This document shows, one piece after another, positions 47,560-58,095 of a stretch of DNA of 64,000 nucleotides. Location of the stretch: assembly GCA_948099385.1 (NCBI GenBank), contig CANUEZ040000116.1, positions 14,357,501-14,421,500 of the forward strand, given 5' to 3'. The notes beneath the pieces are model-generated. The model had not been told where the DNA came from. It made no database searches and was given only the letters and a program-made list of their open reading frames with translations. Both the position numbers and the translations under genes were made by a program. Within the stretch, counting starts at the first letter, position 1. Each line of letters starts with the position of its first letter. The stretch comes from Fasciola hepatica (Eukaryota; Platyhelminthes; Trematoda; Plagiorchiida; Fasciolidae).

Positions 47560-48130
47560 AATGAACTAGGAATGGCCGGGCTACCCACTGACCTGACATA
47601 TGCGAAGTGCTATAGAGTGGGGCGCTGGAAGGCAAACAACGCGCGGAAACCAAGACCCCCGCCTACCGTCTTTGCTAGCACAAACAGCAGTGACTTGATG
47701 CTTGGCCGGGTATAAAGAACTGAGCACGCCAGAGGGGGGTGCTTAAAGATCACACCTGACACTCCCTTCAGTGGAAAGATGTTTCCGGCACAAAACCCGC
47801 AGTATCCACTAAAGCCGGAACTTAAGCAACCGGTTCTCATTAAAACTAAAGCTTGCATCACACCACTAAGCAAATCTACAACTTAATTCGCAACCATTAG
47901 CAGTAGCTAAGCTGGACAGCCAACAGTGAACTTGCCAGCTCAAAAAACGAGGCGAGTGGGGAAATAGGTGCAAGGTACACACAGCGGATAGAAAACAGGC
48001 GGAAGCTCAGCGAATGTGCAAGAAAGAGAAGGAGTGTGACCGAAGTGGAAAAGGAAGTGGCGTTGAAGCTAATCCAGGTCAAACGGAAGTCATCAGTATG
48101 GATGAAAGCTAGGCAACAGTCGTTGCACGA
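47560..48130 (+). pseudogene. ORF1 RNA-binding domain remnant (element 7)
   Basis: The plus strand reads AKCYRVGRWKANNARKPRPP then VFASTNSSDLMLGRV, a stop, and LKITPDTPFSGK. This follows the pattern of non-LTR ORF1 proteins, in which R-x-G-(many)-R-K-P-R-P precedes a hydrophobic strand and an I-x-P-D-x-(T/P) box. It lies about 0.8 kb upstream of the endonuclease at 48350-49047 on the same strand, as expected. The element's start abuts the GAATTGAATTG tail of element 6 near 47470. Confidence 0.5.
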
Positions 48131-48349
48131 ACACCACCACCTTTGTACAGGAGTAGGCCCCTGAGGCCCTCGAGGGGCAACAGAGGGCCAATTAATGGGA
48201 CAAGGGAAGCCTCGGGATTTTCTTTCGATAGAATTACAATTATTATGCGTAGCTTGGCCTTGAAGGTTCAGGAAAGTGCGGGCCTAGTGGATTTTATTGC
48301 AGAAAACGGGGCGTCCCCTCGAGAGTTGCGCTTGAGGGTATAAGGGCCT

Positions 48350-49047
48350 AAAAGGGAATGGCCAAATCAGATGACCTGGCAGACGGTACCGCCATACGGT
48401 ACACAAGTGCCTGCAGCCTAACAGGTAGGTAGGGGGAAATACTGACTAGAACGAAAGGATAAGCGATCATAGCTATCACGGGGACATGGCTGAAAAAGGA
48501 CCATAATGTCAAGCAACTTCGTGGCTGCACCGCCTATAGACAAGAAAGAATAGACGGCAGGCTGGGTGGAGGGGTACCACTTCCCGTGAGAGCTGATTAT
48601 AATGAGTGGGAGGTCCCGTTTATACTTGTCACACCCAACATACAGGCAACTGCATGCCGCTTTCGCCTAGGCCGATGGTCGAAAGGGATAGTCGGCATCT
48701 ATAGGACAAAACAAGCAGATGGGGAAGGGGACCCTGAACTATTTCAGCCTCTACGGAGGGAGTTGAGTAGATCACAGCGCTTTGTCGTGCTGGGAGAAAC
48801 GGACCTCCCAGAAAAAAGTTGGGACGATGAATATGTCCACTGGGGAACCACCAGGAATGCTCCGGTGATGTGGCTTCACAATCATACCCTCACAAAACAA
48901 GGGGGATCAACACAATTCCGAAATGGACAAATTTCATCTACACTGGATCTGCTGGTAACTGGGTATCGACCTGAGGTCACCTCTTCGGTGATAGAGGAAC
49001 CATTGAGGAACAGCTTTCATGGAGTCCTGCGAGTAACACACGTTTGA
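48350..49047 (+). pseudogene. Endonuclease remnant (element 7)
   Basis: After early frames with AIIAITGTWLKKDH (TETW changed to TGTW) and RLGGGVPLPVRADYNEWEV, the 153-codon frame 48586-49047 reads GIVGIYRTKQADGEGDP, LSRSQRFVVLGETDLPEKSW (GDFN changed to GETD), STLDLLVTGYRPEV and RNSFHGVL (the SDH site lost). It covers most of an APE-like endonuclease, but every catalytic motif is altered. No matching RT follows; the repeat unit at 49030-49450 interrupts the element directly after this domain. Confidence 0.65.
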
Positions 49048-49450
49048 GCAATGCGTAGCCAGATTCATAACGGATCCCAAAATCAAAAGGAGATTATCAG
49101 TGACATTCTACGATACTGGATTATTGAATGAACAGTGACACCAAACAGATCCAAACCTCGATTATGCGGTCACAAGGGCTCAACAAACGGGAACCGAATT
49201 GCAGCGTGCGAGCGAGGAGCACGTGCGCCACGCAGGTCCAGAACAAGGAGATGACAAAGTAGCACTCTGGGCGCGAACAAACAAAAAATGGTCCATGAAA
49301 ACAAACATTGCGTCAAGACACGTCAATAGTGTGAGCAAGTGAGCCACGTTAAGAAAAAATGGATTTCTAATGGTTTAGGGGATTTTCCACGACCGGTCTT
49401 TACACTGCGTGCGATGTTCACTGTAGGGTACAACAAACCAGGGTCCAGGT
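49030..49450 (+). repeat. Inverted repeat unit, copy 2 (pairs with 43970-44390)
   Basis: This is the plus-strand partner of 44390-43970. It starts with ACGTTTGAGCAATGCGTAGC, fused to the last codons of the endonuclease frame, and remains alignable to about 49450. Beyond that the two copies diverge. No target-site duplication or terminal repeat is evident by eye. Confidence 0.75.
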
Positions 49451-49459
49451 TGATCCGGA

Positions 49460-51260
49460 ACTACGCCATGGTGGATGAGGATCAACTGAGGGCGAGTCAA
49501 GGAAGCGCACATTGTTATCCGGAAGTCCTGGAGCCATCTCTGGGGGACAGATGGAGGGTAATACTAACCGGGCTAACAAGCTTGACAGACGAGTTTACTC
49601 TGCCAACACAGCAAAGAGGTGGGGGCCGGCTGTCTTGGTGAAAGCCAATGATTACAAGAGCGTTAACTGTTCGCAGGATATGGGCTCATTACAAGCTCCA
49701 TAGTACTCACTAAGCATGGACAGTTTACAGGACAGCCAGAAACACGACACAGGCCCTGCGGTGAGAATCAAAGCACTGGTTTGGAAAGAAATTCGCCAGG
49801 AATGAGGGCAGACCCTAAGATATGCCTCCCTTAAGAACAGTCCAGGAGAACGACACGTGAGACAGTAGGTACCTTGGAAATGCCCGGCGGAAAGGTTGCT
49901 GTTAAGGATTAAGACAAGACAGAAGTATCGCTTTCTTTCTTTAAGAGCGTGTATCGTTGGGGCCGGATGCTCAGTGCGGTGGGATCAGAAATCGGGAGTT
50001 GGCTGTTGCTTCAGGAGCTTATTATTATTAACTGTCGCCATTTATTATCATCACTCAGCTGGAACCACGTCCAGACTGCTAACATCATTTATTTCAGGTT
50101 TGTCGTCGTCCACTCTCTCGGGCTCCACTTTCAGTGACCAAGATCCACACCTCGACTCGTACTGACAGAGACCTAAACGGAATCTTTTATACCAAACGGG
50201 ATTGCAATCGAGCCACACGACCTAAAGCACTCCCAACTGCTTACCAGTAGATTGACAGGCGTCTTCTGACGCAACACCTCTGCCCCTGATGTCACTGCTG
50301 GAGTCTTCACAAATAACAGTTCACAAGCTACCTTCTACTGATTGACTGACACTTCCCTTACCCCTCCTGATGATCTATACCCACGGGATGCTGCACATCA
50401 CTCTGGTCTCATATGAAACAATCCAATGACAGAGCCAGAATACGCAACACAGGAATTTTTTACTCATTAAATTTCGATACGCCATCCGAAAGCAAGTCCA
50501 CTTATCCCCCTCCCCATCCGTGGTTCCCAATAATGACGCCAAATATCTCTGAGAATCAATAAGTCAATATATTTTTGTCAGCTTAACAGAACAATAAGGC
50601 GCGAGCCTACGCCGGGGTTATTCACTCAGTTTTCTTTTGCAAGATTTCGTTTTTCTTTTGATCATTACCCGGCTTGAAATTGATTCTTCACCAATTCGAG
50701 GCTTTCAAGTTGCCCTCCTTTTTTCTGAATGATACGGGTTATTGATCCTGAACCTAAACTCACCTTTTATTTGGATTGCTGTTTCCTCCACATTCATCAA
50801 CGTTTCCTAGTCCACTTCTACGCAGTTTATTCATGTCTCCCCTTTTCATGATGCACTCCGTTTATTGAGACCGGAAATATCCGTCATTTTGGGTCATCGT
50901 CGTCTTCATAGTGAGCCGTTCTCCTCATATTCACCAAAGTTCACGAGTGTACTCCCATTCATTTCTTCCATCTCTTCGTGATCATAACTTATCCGTTCAT
51001 GGAACCCCAATAGGCCTCCGTTTTCCACAGCTTGCACTATTTTGGTTTATAACGCGTCCTTAGAGCTATATTTTCACGACATATTTCGCATTCCCAAGGG
51101 CCACCACAAACCAACCCGGATTCGAAACCAAACTGTATTTGCCGCGCGAACCATTATAATTTCGGTCGAATAAAACTAACTCTAGCTGTGCTGCTTTGCC
51201 TCTGACGATTTTAACTAGCTTTCTTGAAATTCGTGTATAGTTAATTGTTTTGAGTAACTT
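49460..51260. other. Unassigned; possible RT linker then AT-rich sequence
   Basis: 49530-49700 has a frame with NKLDRRVYSANTAKRWGP that could be linker of element 7 before RT, but no RT follows. 50170-51260 is AT-rich with no frame, motif or repeat that I recognise. Confidence 0.35.
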
Positions 51261-51265
51261 CGTAC

Positions 51266-51342
51266 ACCCTGATCATGTGCTCGCGCGTGCGTCTCGACCA
51301 TGGTCGAGAAATATACCATTATTATTATCATTATTATTATTG
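51266..51342. repeat. Palindrome-bearing repeat end with ATT microsatellite
   Basis: GATCATGTGCTCGCGCGTGC is followed by the 16-base palindrome CTCGACCATGGTCGAG (51293-51308), AAATATACC and (ATT)n with one interruption (51318-51341). It is the inverted counterpart of 31986-32070. The truncated element A3 starts directly at the end of the ATT tract. Confidence 0.8.
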
Positions 51343-53750
51343 TAGTTCAGGATGAGGTGCTCCACGAACTCAAATATTTGTGCAAGCACAAAGCAGCCGC
51401 ACCGGATACAATCCATCCGGTGATTTTTCAGCCTCCTTCCGATATCCTACAGGGGATGGTACCTAACTGTGTGAAGGGTCCCTAAGGAAGGGTGTGGCGC
51501 CGGATGATTGGCGTAAGGCCATTGTACTGGTAATACATCAGACAGGATCCAGGCAGAAGTCGGAGTACTGTCGACAGGTCAGCCTGACATCAGCGTTGTG
51601 CAAGTGTTTGGAAGGTATGGTCAGAAAGTGGTTATGCTTGCATCTGGGTACTAACGACCTACTGACACGTGCATAACATGGGCTTGTTGGAGAAAGATTG
51701 TGTTTGACAAACCTACCGACGTTCTTAGACGAGACCAAAAGAATAGATAAGTTGCGACAGTTGAGGTTTGTTATTTGGATTTCAGTAAGGCTTCCGACTC
51801 TGAGTCATCGCCTGCCGGACTATAAATTGCAAATCTGTGGGATAATCGGGCAAGTAAGTAATTGGGTAGCACACTTTCTAGGGGATCGTATTTTCTGCGT
51901 CGAGGCTGGCGATTATCTACTGAGGCCGCAGAGGGTTACCAGTGGTGTGCCGCAGGGCTCAGCACTGGGGCATTTGCTCTTCTTCTTGTGTATGGATGAC
52001 CTGGTGGAAAAATTGAGCAACCTGTGTTTCATCTTCGCAGATGACGTGAAGATAGCGGGCAGCTATCCAACAGGGGATAGGAATGCTGTGCTCAGATGGG
52101 CAGAACGGTGGGATTGACCGCTGAATCACGCCAAGTGCCAAATTCTGACCGTGAACGTAGACGAAACGAACGGTATTCCGTCTCAGAGTGCATAGGAGGT
52201 AAAAGACCCAGGTGTGATAGTCACACAGGTCATCAAGTCCTCAAGGCAGTGTCAAATCTGCCAATATGGCCAGAGGGTAATAACTAGGGTAAGCAGTTCT
52301 ATCACATGCAGAAAACTGAAGTCATTATCCCGTTTTGTAAGGTTTTGGTGTGACTTTTTCTGGAGTATTGTGTGCAGGCCTGGGCTCCCTATTATCGCAG
52401 AGCCAAGAAGTGCTTGGAGGGATTGCAGTGACTTGCAACTGGAATGACCACCGGTCGGAGGGGAAAATCTCATGCCCAGCGTCTAGAGGACCTTAATCTC
52501 TTCCATTCAGAGCGGTGTAGAGGCCGAGGTGACCCAATAGGAGCTTCTGAGTCCATAAAGGGTCTGTCCGGTACAGGTGTGGGTGACTTGTTCGTTTCTG
52601 CGCCTGAGTGCAACACCAGAGAACACAGTATTAAGCTACAGAAGGCATGCTCAAGGCTGGAAATATGGGCTGAATGCTTCACAAGTAGAGTTGTATCTGC
52701 GTGGATGCTGTAAGATGCAGCAATGTACCAACTTTCAAGAATGCCCCTAGAATCACGCTGGAAAGCATCGTTCCCAGAGTTGGCTGTGTGAATCAGTGAT
52801 TACGTAATGAGTCCTTGGTATTTTTGTCAATGAGTTTATGTTTGTGAAGGTGATACTTCCTTGCAACTTCTGCCTTTCAGACAAAAGATTCAAAGCGCAG
52901 TGTTGGGAGCTAAGTAAACTCGCCGGCAACACAACGACTGGAGGCTCGACTGGTCTCGGCCAACCCAGTCAGCACATAGGTGCGCATTTTAATCCCTAAT
53001 TAGTCCCTTTGGGGACTATTTTGTGGCAATTATTTCGGGAATAATTTTTGTCGTCCCATTAGATTTGGACAGGTCCAAAACATGGAAAGATAGTTCTTTT
53101 TTATCGAAAAACACTATGGTTTACCAGCCCGGTCGGGACAAAGTTAGGGCATTTAGTCCCACAAAAGTCTCTCAAGAGGCTATTTCGGGGCTATTTCGAT
53201 AGTGTGATATAAGTTGGAGAATTTCGCCCGTCGCTTCAAGTACTGCTCATAATATGGAAGTACACATTCACTCCTTTGTAAAATGCTATTTTTCATACGG
53301 ATGTTGGGCAACGGAAAGTACCCGGATCGGAGCACGAAATTTTGAAAGGCATTCACAGATCACGTTGCCATGATGTTCTGATCGCTGAGCTTTGCGTTGA
53401 GATTGCAAACATTACAACACCAGTTGAGGTGACATCGTCATAATCATCGTCATCGTTATTTTCTCTGAGAGACATTGATGAAAAATAAACAACTAGCACC
53501 TCAAAATGAACTAATGTAGTAGAGCTTACCAAAATTTCAAAGTAAATCAGATAGGCCACTGCATCCTCGGTGTGCTCAAAAAAAGACTCAAGAAGGTCCC
53601 CGGAGTGTTTCAAACGGAACTCAATAGAGGCAAACTTGGGACTTAACTGGGACTAATTTGGGGCTATTTTAGTGAATGGGACTTTCGTCCTGTGGAAACT
53701 GAATGGAACTGTACTGAACTGAATTGAATTGACCTGAGGCAAGCGACACA
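51343..53750 (+). pseudogene. Element copy A3: 5'-truncated CR1-like RT, split by a MITE-like insert
   Basis: Frames give LHELKYLCKHKAAAPDTIHP (RT start), APDDWRKAIVLVIHQTGSR, EYCRQVSLTSALCK, a weak motif A, then VTSGVPQGSALGHLLFFLCM and FIFADDVKIAGSYP (51698-52117), with catalytic aspartates intact. C-terminal frames continue to about 52740. The 3' untranslated region matches A1 and A2 (TTCAGACAAAAG, GTGTTGGGAGCTA). It breaks at 52970 and resumes at 53687 with GTCCTGTGGAAACTGAATGG and a GAACT-type tail, so 52971-53686 is an insertion. Several stops and frameshifts mark it as dead. Confidence 0.8.
52971..53686. mobile_element. 716-bp MITE-like insertion in the A3 3' region
   Basis: Alignment of A3 with A1/A2 shows that 52971-53686 interrupts the shared 3' region. 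The flanks carry GTC at 52968-52970 and 53687-53689, a possible 3-bp target duplication. Subterminal inverted repeats of about 22-25 bases are seen: left ATTTTAATCCCTAATTAGTC (starting 52986), and right, in reverse complement, beginning ACTAAAATAGCCCCAAATTA (from 53673). Motifs GGGAC and GTCCC recur inside. No transposase is encoded; a short minus-strand frame looks incidental. The superfamily is unknown. Confidence 0.6.
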
Positions 53751-54652
53751 TTCCACTAAATCTCACCAAGTGTCAATTCCTGACCACAAATACAGGGGCT
53801 GGTGGGAATGGTATGGGTTCTTTGCAAGTGGCCTCGCAGGTCAAAGACTTGGGCGTTATAATGGACAACAGCTTTAAGCCGTCGAAGCAGTGCACCTCAG
53901 CAGCCAATATGGCCAGGAGGGAATTCTTTCGAGTTAGATCCATTATGTCGTGTAGAGATCCGGAGATTTTCGTTCCGATATATCAGGCCATAGTTAGGCC
54001 GCATATGGAGTTCTGCGTGCAAGCCTGGGTACCGTACTACCAGAAGGATATAGACTATCTGGAGAAAGCGCAAGGGCTAGTGACTAGAATGGTGACTGGA
54101 CAAGGGGTGTCTAGCTACACAGATCGTCTCCGTGCCCTAGACCTATTCTCGATGAAAAGACGGCGCCTTCGTAGGGATTTGTAAGAAACCCTCAAGGTAA
54201 TAAACGGACTGTCAGGAATAAACCGAAAAGACCTCTTCTCTCCGACCCCTGAGAGAGGCAAGAGGGGACATAGCTTTAGATCACAAAGGAAACATTCGAG
54301 GCTCCAAATTAGGGTGAAGTACTTCTCAAATACAGTGGTACCCTATTGGAATAAGCTCCCGGAAGAGGTCATAAATACCACAACCGTGAAGGCTTTTAAG
54401 ATAGCAGTAGACCTATGTTAGGTGGAAGAATACCCCGAGTTGTGTTAAGCGGTTTTTTGGGTCAGACGCAGTTTACTCATTGTTTCCACCCTTCCCTGCC
54501 AGGGTTGATACAGCACAGAATTTCTACCTTTCAGAAGAAGAAAACCACGTAGTGTTGGGAGCTACGAAAGTGCGCCGACAACACAACTATCTGGACACAC
54601 GATTGGCTCTAGCCACACCAAGTCCTGTGCAAAGTGAACTGAACTGGACTGA
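53751..54652 (+). mobile_element. Element copy A1: 5'-truncated, with GAACT tail
   Basis: A1 begins abruptly at TTCCACTAAATCTC, inside the RT region after the catalytic domain, right behind the tail of A3. It carries LQVASQVKDLGVIMDNSFK, PHMEFCVQAWVPYY and a 3' untranslated region ending in GAACTGAACTGGACTGA. By eye it differs from A2 (57571-58095 plus 59922-60294) at two positions in about 885 bases (C/T at 53833 against 57653 and A/G near 54268 against 58088). It has also kept four bases (TTAG) lost from A2 at its insertion site. Only the last part of ORF2 is present. Confidence 0.85.
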
Positions 54653-56607
54653 TTGCCCTACAGGAAGAGTTCGCACCCTTAAAACGAAGTAGTGGGGAGG
54701 GCAAACCCGTGTGGTGGAAGGCTACAATAGCCAAGGCCATCAGACGTATAAACCGTTCTTGGAACCAGTACAAAGCTTCCGGCAGTGAGCTAGCCTGGAA
54801 CCGCTATACGAAGCTGAGAAACGAGACTGTGAGCCTTTTGAGAACTTCTAAGCGGGAATTTGAGCTGAAATTGGTCCAGTCTGTAAGACAACAGCCGAAG
54901 AAGTTCTACAGCTATGTACAGTCTAAAGGCTCAACAAGAAATTCCGTAGGTCCGCTATCCACTAGAGGATATGGTGTTGTCACTGATTACCAGGGCAAAG
55001 CAGACGCCCTGGGGGAATACTTTGGTAGTGTACTTAGGATAGATAGTGGGGTACGAGTAGATCTGGCTCTGGTGCATCCTCCTCAGTTAAACGAGCTAGA
55101 TCTCTCAGAGGAACGCGTGCGTAAGTACCTACAGGAGTTAAACAGCCACAAGTCAGCGGGCCCAGATGGCATTCATCCAGCTATCATCAAGCCGTTGGCG
55201 GATATCATGGCTCCCTCGGTATGCAGACTGTACAGATCCACGTTGGACCAGGGTAAGCTGCCTCAGGAGTGGAAAGTCGCGGCAGTCGTGGCAATACATA
55301 AGAGTGGGCCTAAGTCGGACGTGCAGAACTACAGGCCGGTAAGCCTAACTAGCATCCTATGTGAAGTCCTTGAGAAGATCTTCCGTGCCCATATCTGCCA
55401 GCACTTACCGGAGCACTCCATGTTAAGTCCGGCACAGCATGGATTCCTGAAAAACAGGCCCTGTCTGACCAATCTCCTGTGCTTTTTACATGAAGTAACT
55501 CGACGACTGGGCGAAGGTAAGCAAGTTGAGGTATACTACCTCGACTTTAGCAAGGCGTTCGACTCCGTTAATCATCGCCTTTTGCTATGCAAGATGGAGA
55601 CTTTCGGTATAGGTGGGCCAGTATATAGGTGGCTGGAGGACTTCCTCTCCCACAGGACGCTTTACGTCAAAGTGGGGGACAGGTGCTCCAGTTTGGTGAA
55701 CGTCACCAGTGGTGTACCTCAGGGATCCGTCCTAGGCCCGGTCCTATTCTTGTTATTTAATAATGACCTAACATTCATTCTTCAATCGCCAAGCTTTACT
55801 TTTGCGGATGATGTGAAGATTGTTGGATCTAAGGGTAGAGCGGACTTGGGCAGGGAAATAGGTACCGTCGTGGACTGGGCATACAAATGGACTTACCTCT
55901 AAACGCTCAAAAAAGCCATTTGTTGTCAAGGGCAACAGAGAGCCTGGCTGTCGCTCATGATCAAGAGCTGTTCACCGTAGAGGCAGCCAGTAGGGTTAAA
56001 GACCTGGGGGTCATCATGAACAGTGACTTCAAATGGCCGGAGCAGTGCAACGCTGCTGCGCATAAGGCTCGTGGGGAGCTCTTTAGACTGCGATCAGCTT
56101 TGTCTTGCCGGAAGCCGGAGGTATTCGTACCTATTTACATGGCTATAGTAGGACCTCACTTAGAAGGCAGCGTGCAGGCTTGGTCACCCTTCTACAAAAA
56201 GGACGCCGCCTGCCTCGAGAAAGTCCAACGTCTCGCCACGCGAATGGTTGAAGGGCAGAGGGGTAAGACTTACGAGCAGAGACTCTGTGACCTGAATCTC
56301 TTCTCGTTGGAAAGGAGGAGACGTCGAGGGGATCTCATAGAAACGTTCAAGGCAATTAAGGGCTTTTTCTGGCCTTAGACCAGATAGTCTATTACAAGTG
56401 GCCGTAGACTCCAGAACAAGGGGACACGAAAAGAAGTTGATAAAAGCCCGATCTAGGTTGATGGCTAGATCGCACTTCTTCAGCAACAGGGTTGTGAACA
56501 GTTGGAACGGTCTGCCTGGTGAAATGGTAGATCTGCAGACAGTCCAATCCTTCAAAGGTGCCCTAGATCGCAAATGGTACGAGATCTTTCCTTGTAGTTA
56601 TCCTTGA
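54653..56607 (+). pseudogene. Element B: nearly intact RT with two single-base frameshifts
   Basis: The frame opens at 54653 (ALQEEFAPLKRSSGEGKP) and runs through the linker (WWKATIAKAIRRINRSWN), SHKSAGPDGIHPAIIKPLAD, motif A (YYLDFSKAFDSVNHRLL), motif B (VTSGVPQGSVLGPVLFLL) and the catalytic FTFADDVKIVG to 55890. A one-base deletion after WAYKW shifts the frame, which continues DLPLNAQKSH to 56370. An extra T in a T run near 56366 shifts it again, and SGLRPDSLLQVAVDSR to WNGLPGEMVDLQTVQ closes the protein at 56607. EN and ORF1 are missing (5' truncation). The catalytic residues are intact, so the copy is young but inactive as it stands. Confidence 0.85.
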
Positions 56608-57092
56608 GTATGTCAACTAGATGGATGACGGGTAGCACTGTGGTCCTTCTGGAGTATGTTTTAGCAGACTTTTTCCCTCATTGCATACTGTCTCAGTGAA
56701 CGCTCACGATGCATAATGTCTCTCGCAGTTGATGTGTGATGGGGTTTTCCGTTTCCCTCTCATTTTTAGCGGGGATTCGACGAAATACACTCGGCAGTGG
56801 TGGGTGCATAACTGGTGTGCATACCATCGAAGGAATTCTGGATGCTCGATTGGCCGTGGCCATTACCTGTCCTGTGCAGCCTCTGGCCGAGGTCCTGAAG
56901 GCTTCAGTGACGAAGCTGTATGAAAAGTCACTTAGAGAGGGAATTGTGCCGGGAGACTGGAGGAGAGCAACAGTTGTAGTCATTTACAAGAGTTGACCCC
57001 GGCAAAAGGCGGAAAATTACCGGCCGGTTAGCTAGAACTCAGTACTGTGTAAGAGCCTGGAGAGAATAGTCAAGAAATAGATCTCTAGGCAT

Positions 57093-58004
57093 TTGGTTCA
57101 ACACAACCTCATATCAAATGCTCAGCATGGGTTTGTGGCAGGGCGATCCTGTCTGACGAATCTCCTGCTGTTCCTCGATGGGGTAACCAAGCGTCTGGCC
57201 GAAGGGCAATCGATTGCGGTCCGTTACTTGGACTTAAGCAAGGCGTTTGATTCCGTGAACCACAGATTTCTGGACGTCAAACTGCAGTCCATGGGAATTG
57301 TTGGAAAGGCAAGACAATGGATAAGTAGTTTCTTAGCAGGGCGAACCTTTAGTGTTAAGGCGGGGAGTCATGTTTCAAAACCGGAAGGTGTAACAAGTGG
57401 GGTGCCACAGGGCTCGGTGCTCGGCCCTCTGTTCTTCCTCATCTTCATCAACGACCTAGCACGTGGGCTTACAAACCCCACCTTTATGTTTGCCGATGAC
57501 GTCAAGATAGCTGGAGTAGATATAGAACTTGATGTGTTAGCAGTACAAAACTGGGCACGCAAACGGGACCTTCCACTAAATCTCACCAAGTGTCAATTCC
57601 TGACCACAAATACAGGGGCTGGTGGGAATGGTATGGGTTCTTTGCAAGTGGCCTTGCAGGTCAAAGACTTGGGCGTTATAATGGACAACAGCTTTAAGCC
57701 GTCGAAGCAGTGCACCTCAGCAGCCAATATGGCCAGGAGGGAATTCTTTCGAGTTAGATCCATTATGTCGTGTAGAGATCCGGAGATTTTCGTTCCGATA
57801 TATCAGGCCATAGTTAGGCCGCATATGGAGTTCTGCGTGCAAGCCTGGGTACCGTACTACCAGAAGGATATAGACTATCTGGAGAAAGCGCAAGGGCTAG
57901 TGACTAGAATGGTGACTGGACAAGGGGTGTCTAGCTACACAGATCGTCTCCGTGCCCTAGACCTATTCTCGATGAAAAGACGGCGCCTTCGTAGGGATTT
58001 GTAA
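57093..58004 (+). pseudogene. RT body of A2, 303-codon open frame
   Basis: This frame has the RT palm and thumb of A2: NAQHGFVAGRSCLTNLLLF, motif A, motif B, the catalytic FADD, LPLNLTKCQFLTTNTG, VKDLGVIMDNSFKPSKQ, and the C-terminal LDLFSMKRRRLRRDL. The catalytic aspartates are all present. The ORF stops at 58004 (TAA), as does A1 at its corresponding position, although the family pattern predicts continuation (compare element B), so a shared stop already existed in their common source copy. Nonsense codons upstream prevent a full product. Confidence 0.8.
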
Positions 58005-58095
58005 GAAACCCTCAAGGTAATAAACGGACTGTCAGGAATAAACCGAAAAGACCTCTTCTCTCCGACCCCTGAGAGAGGCAAGAGGGGGCATAGCT

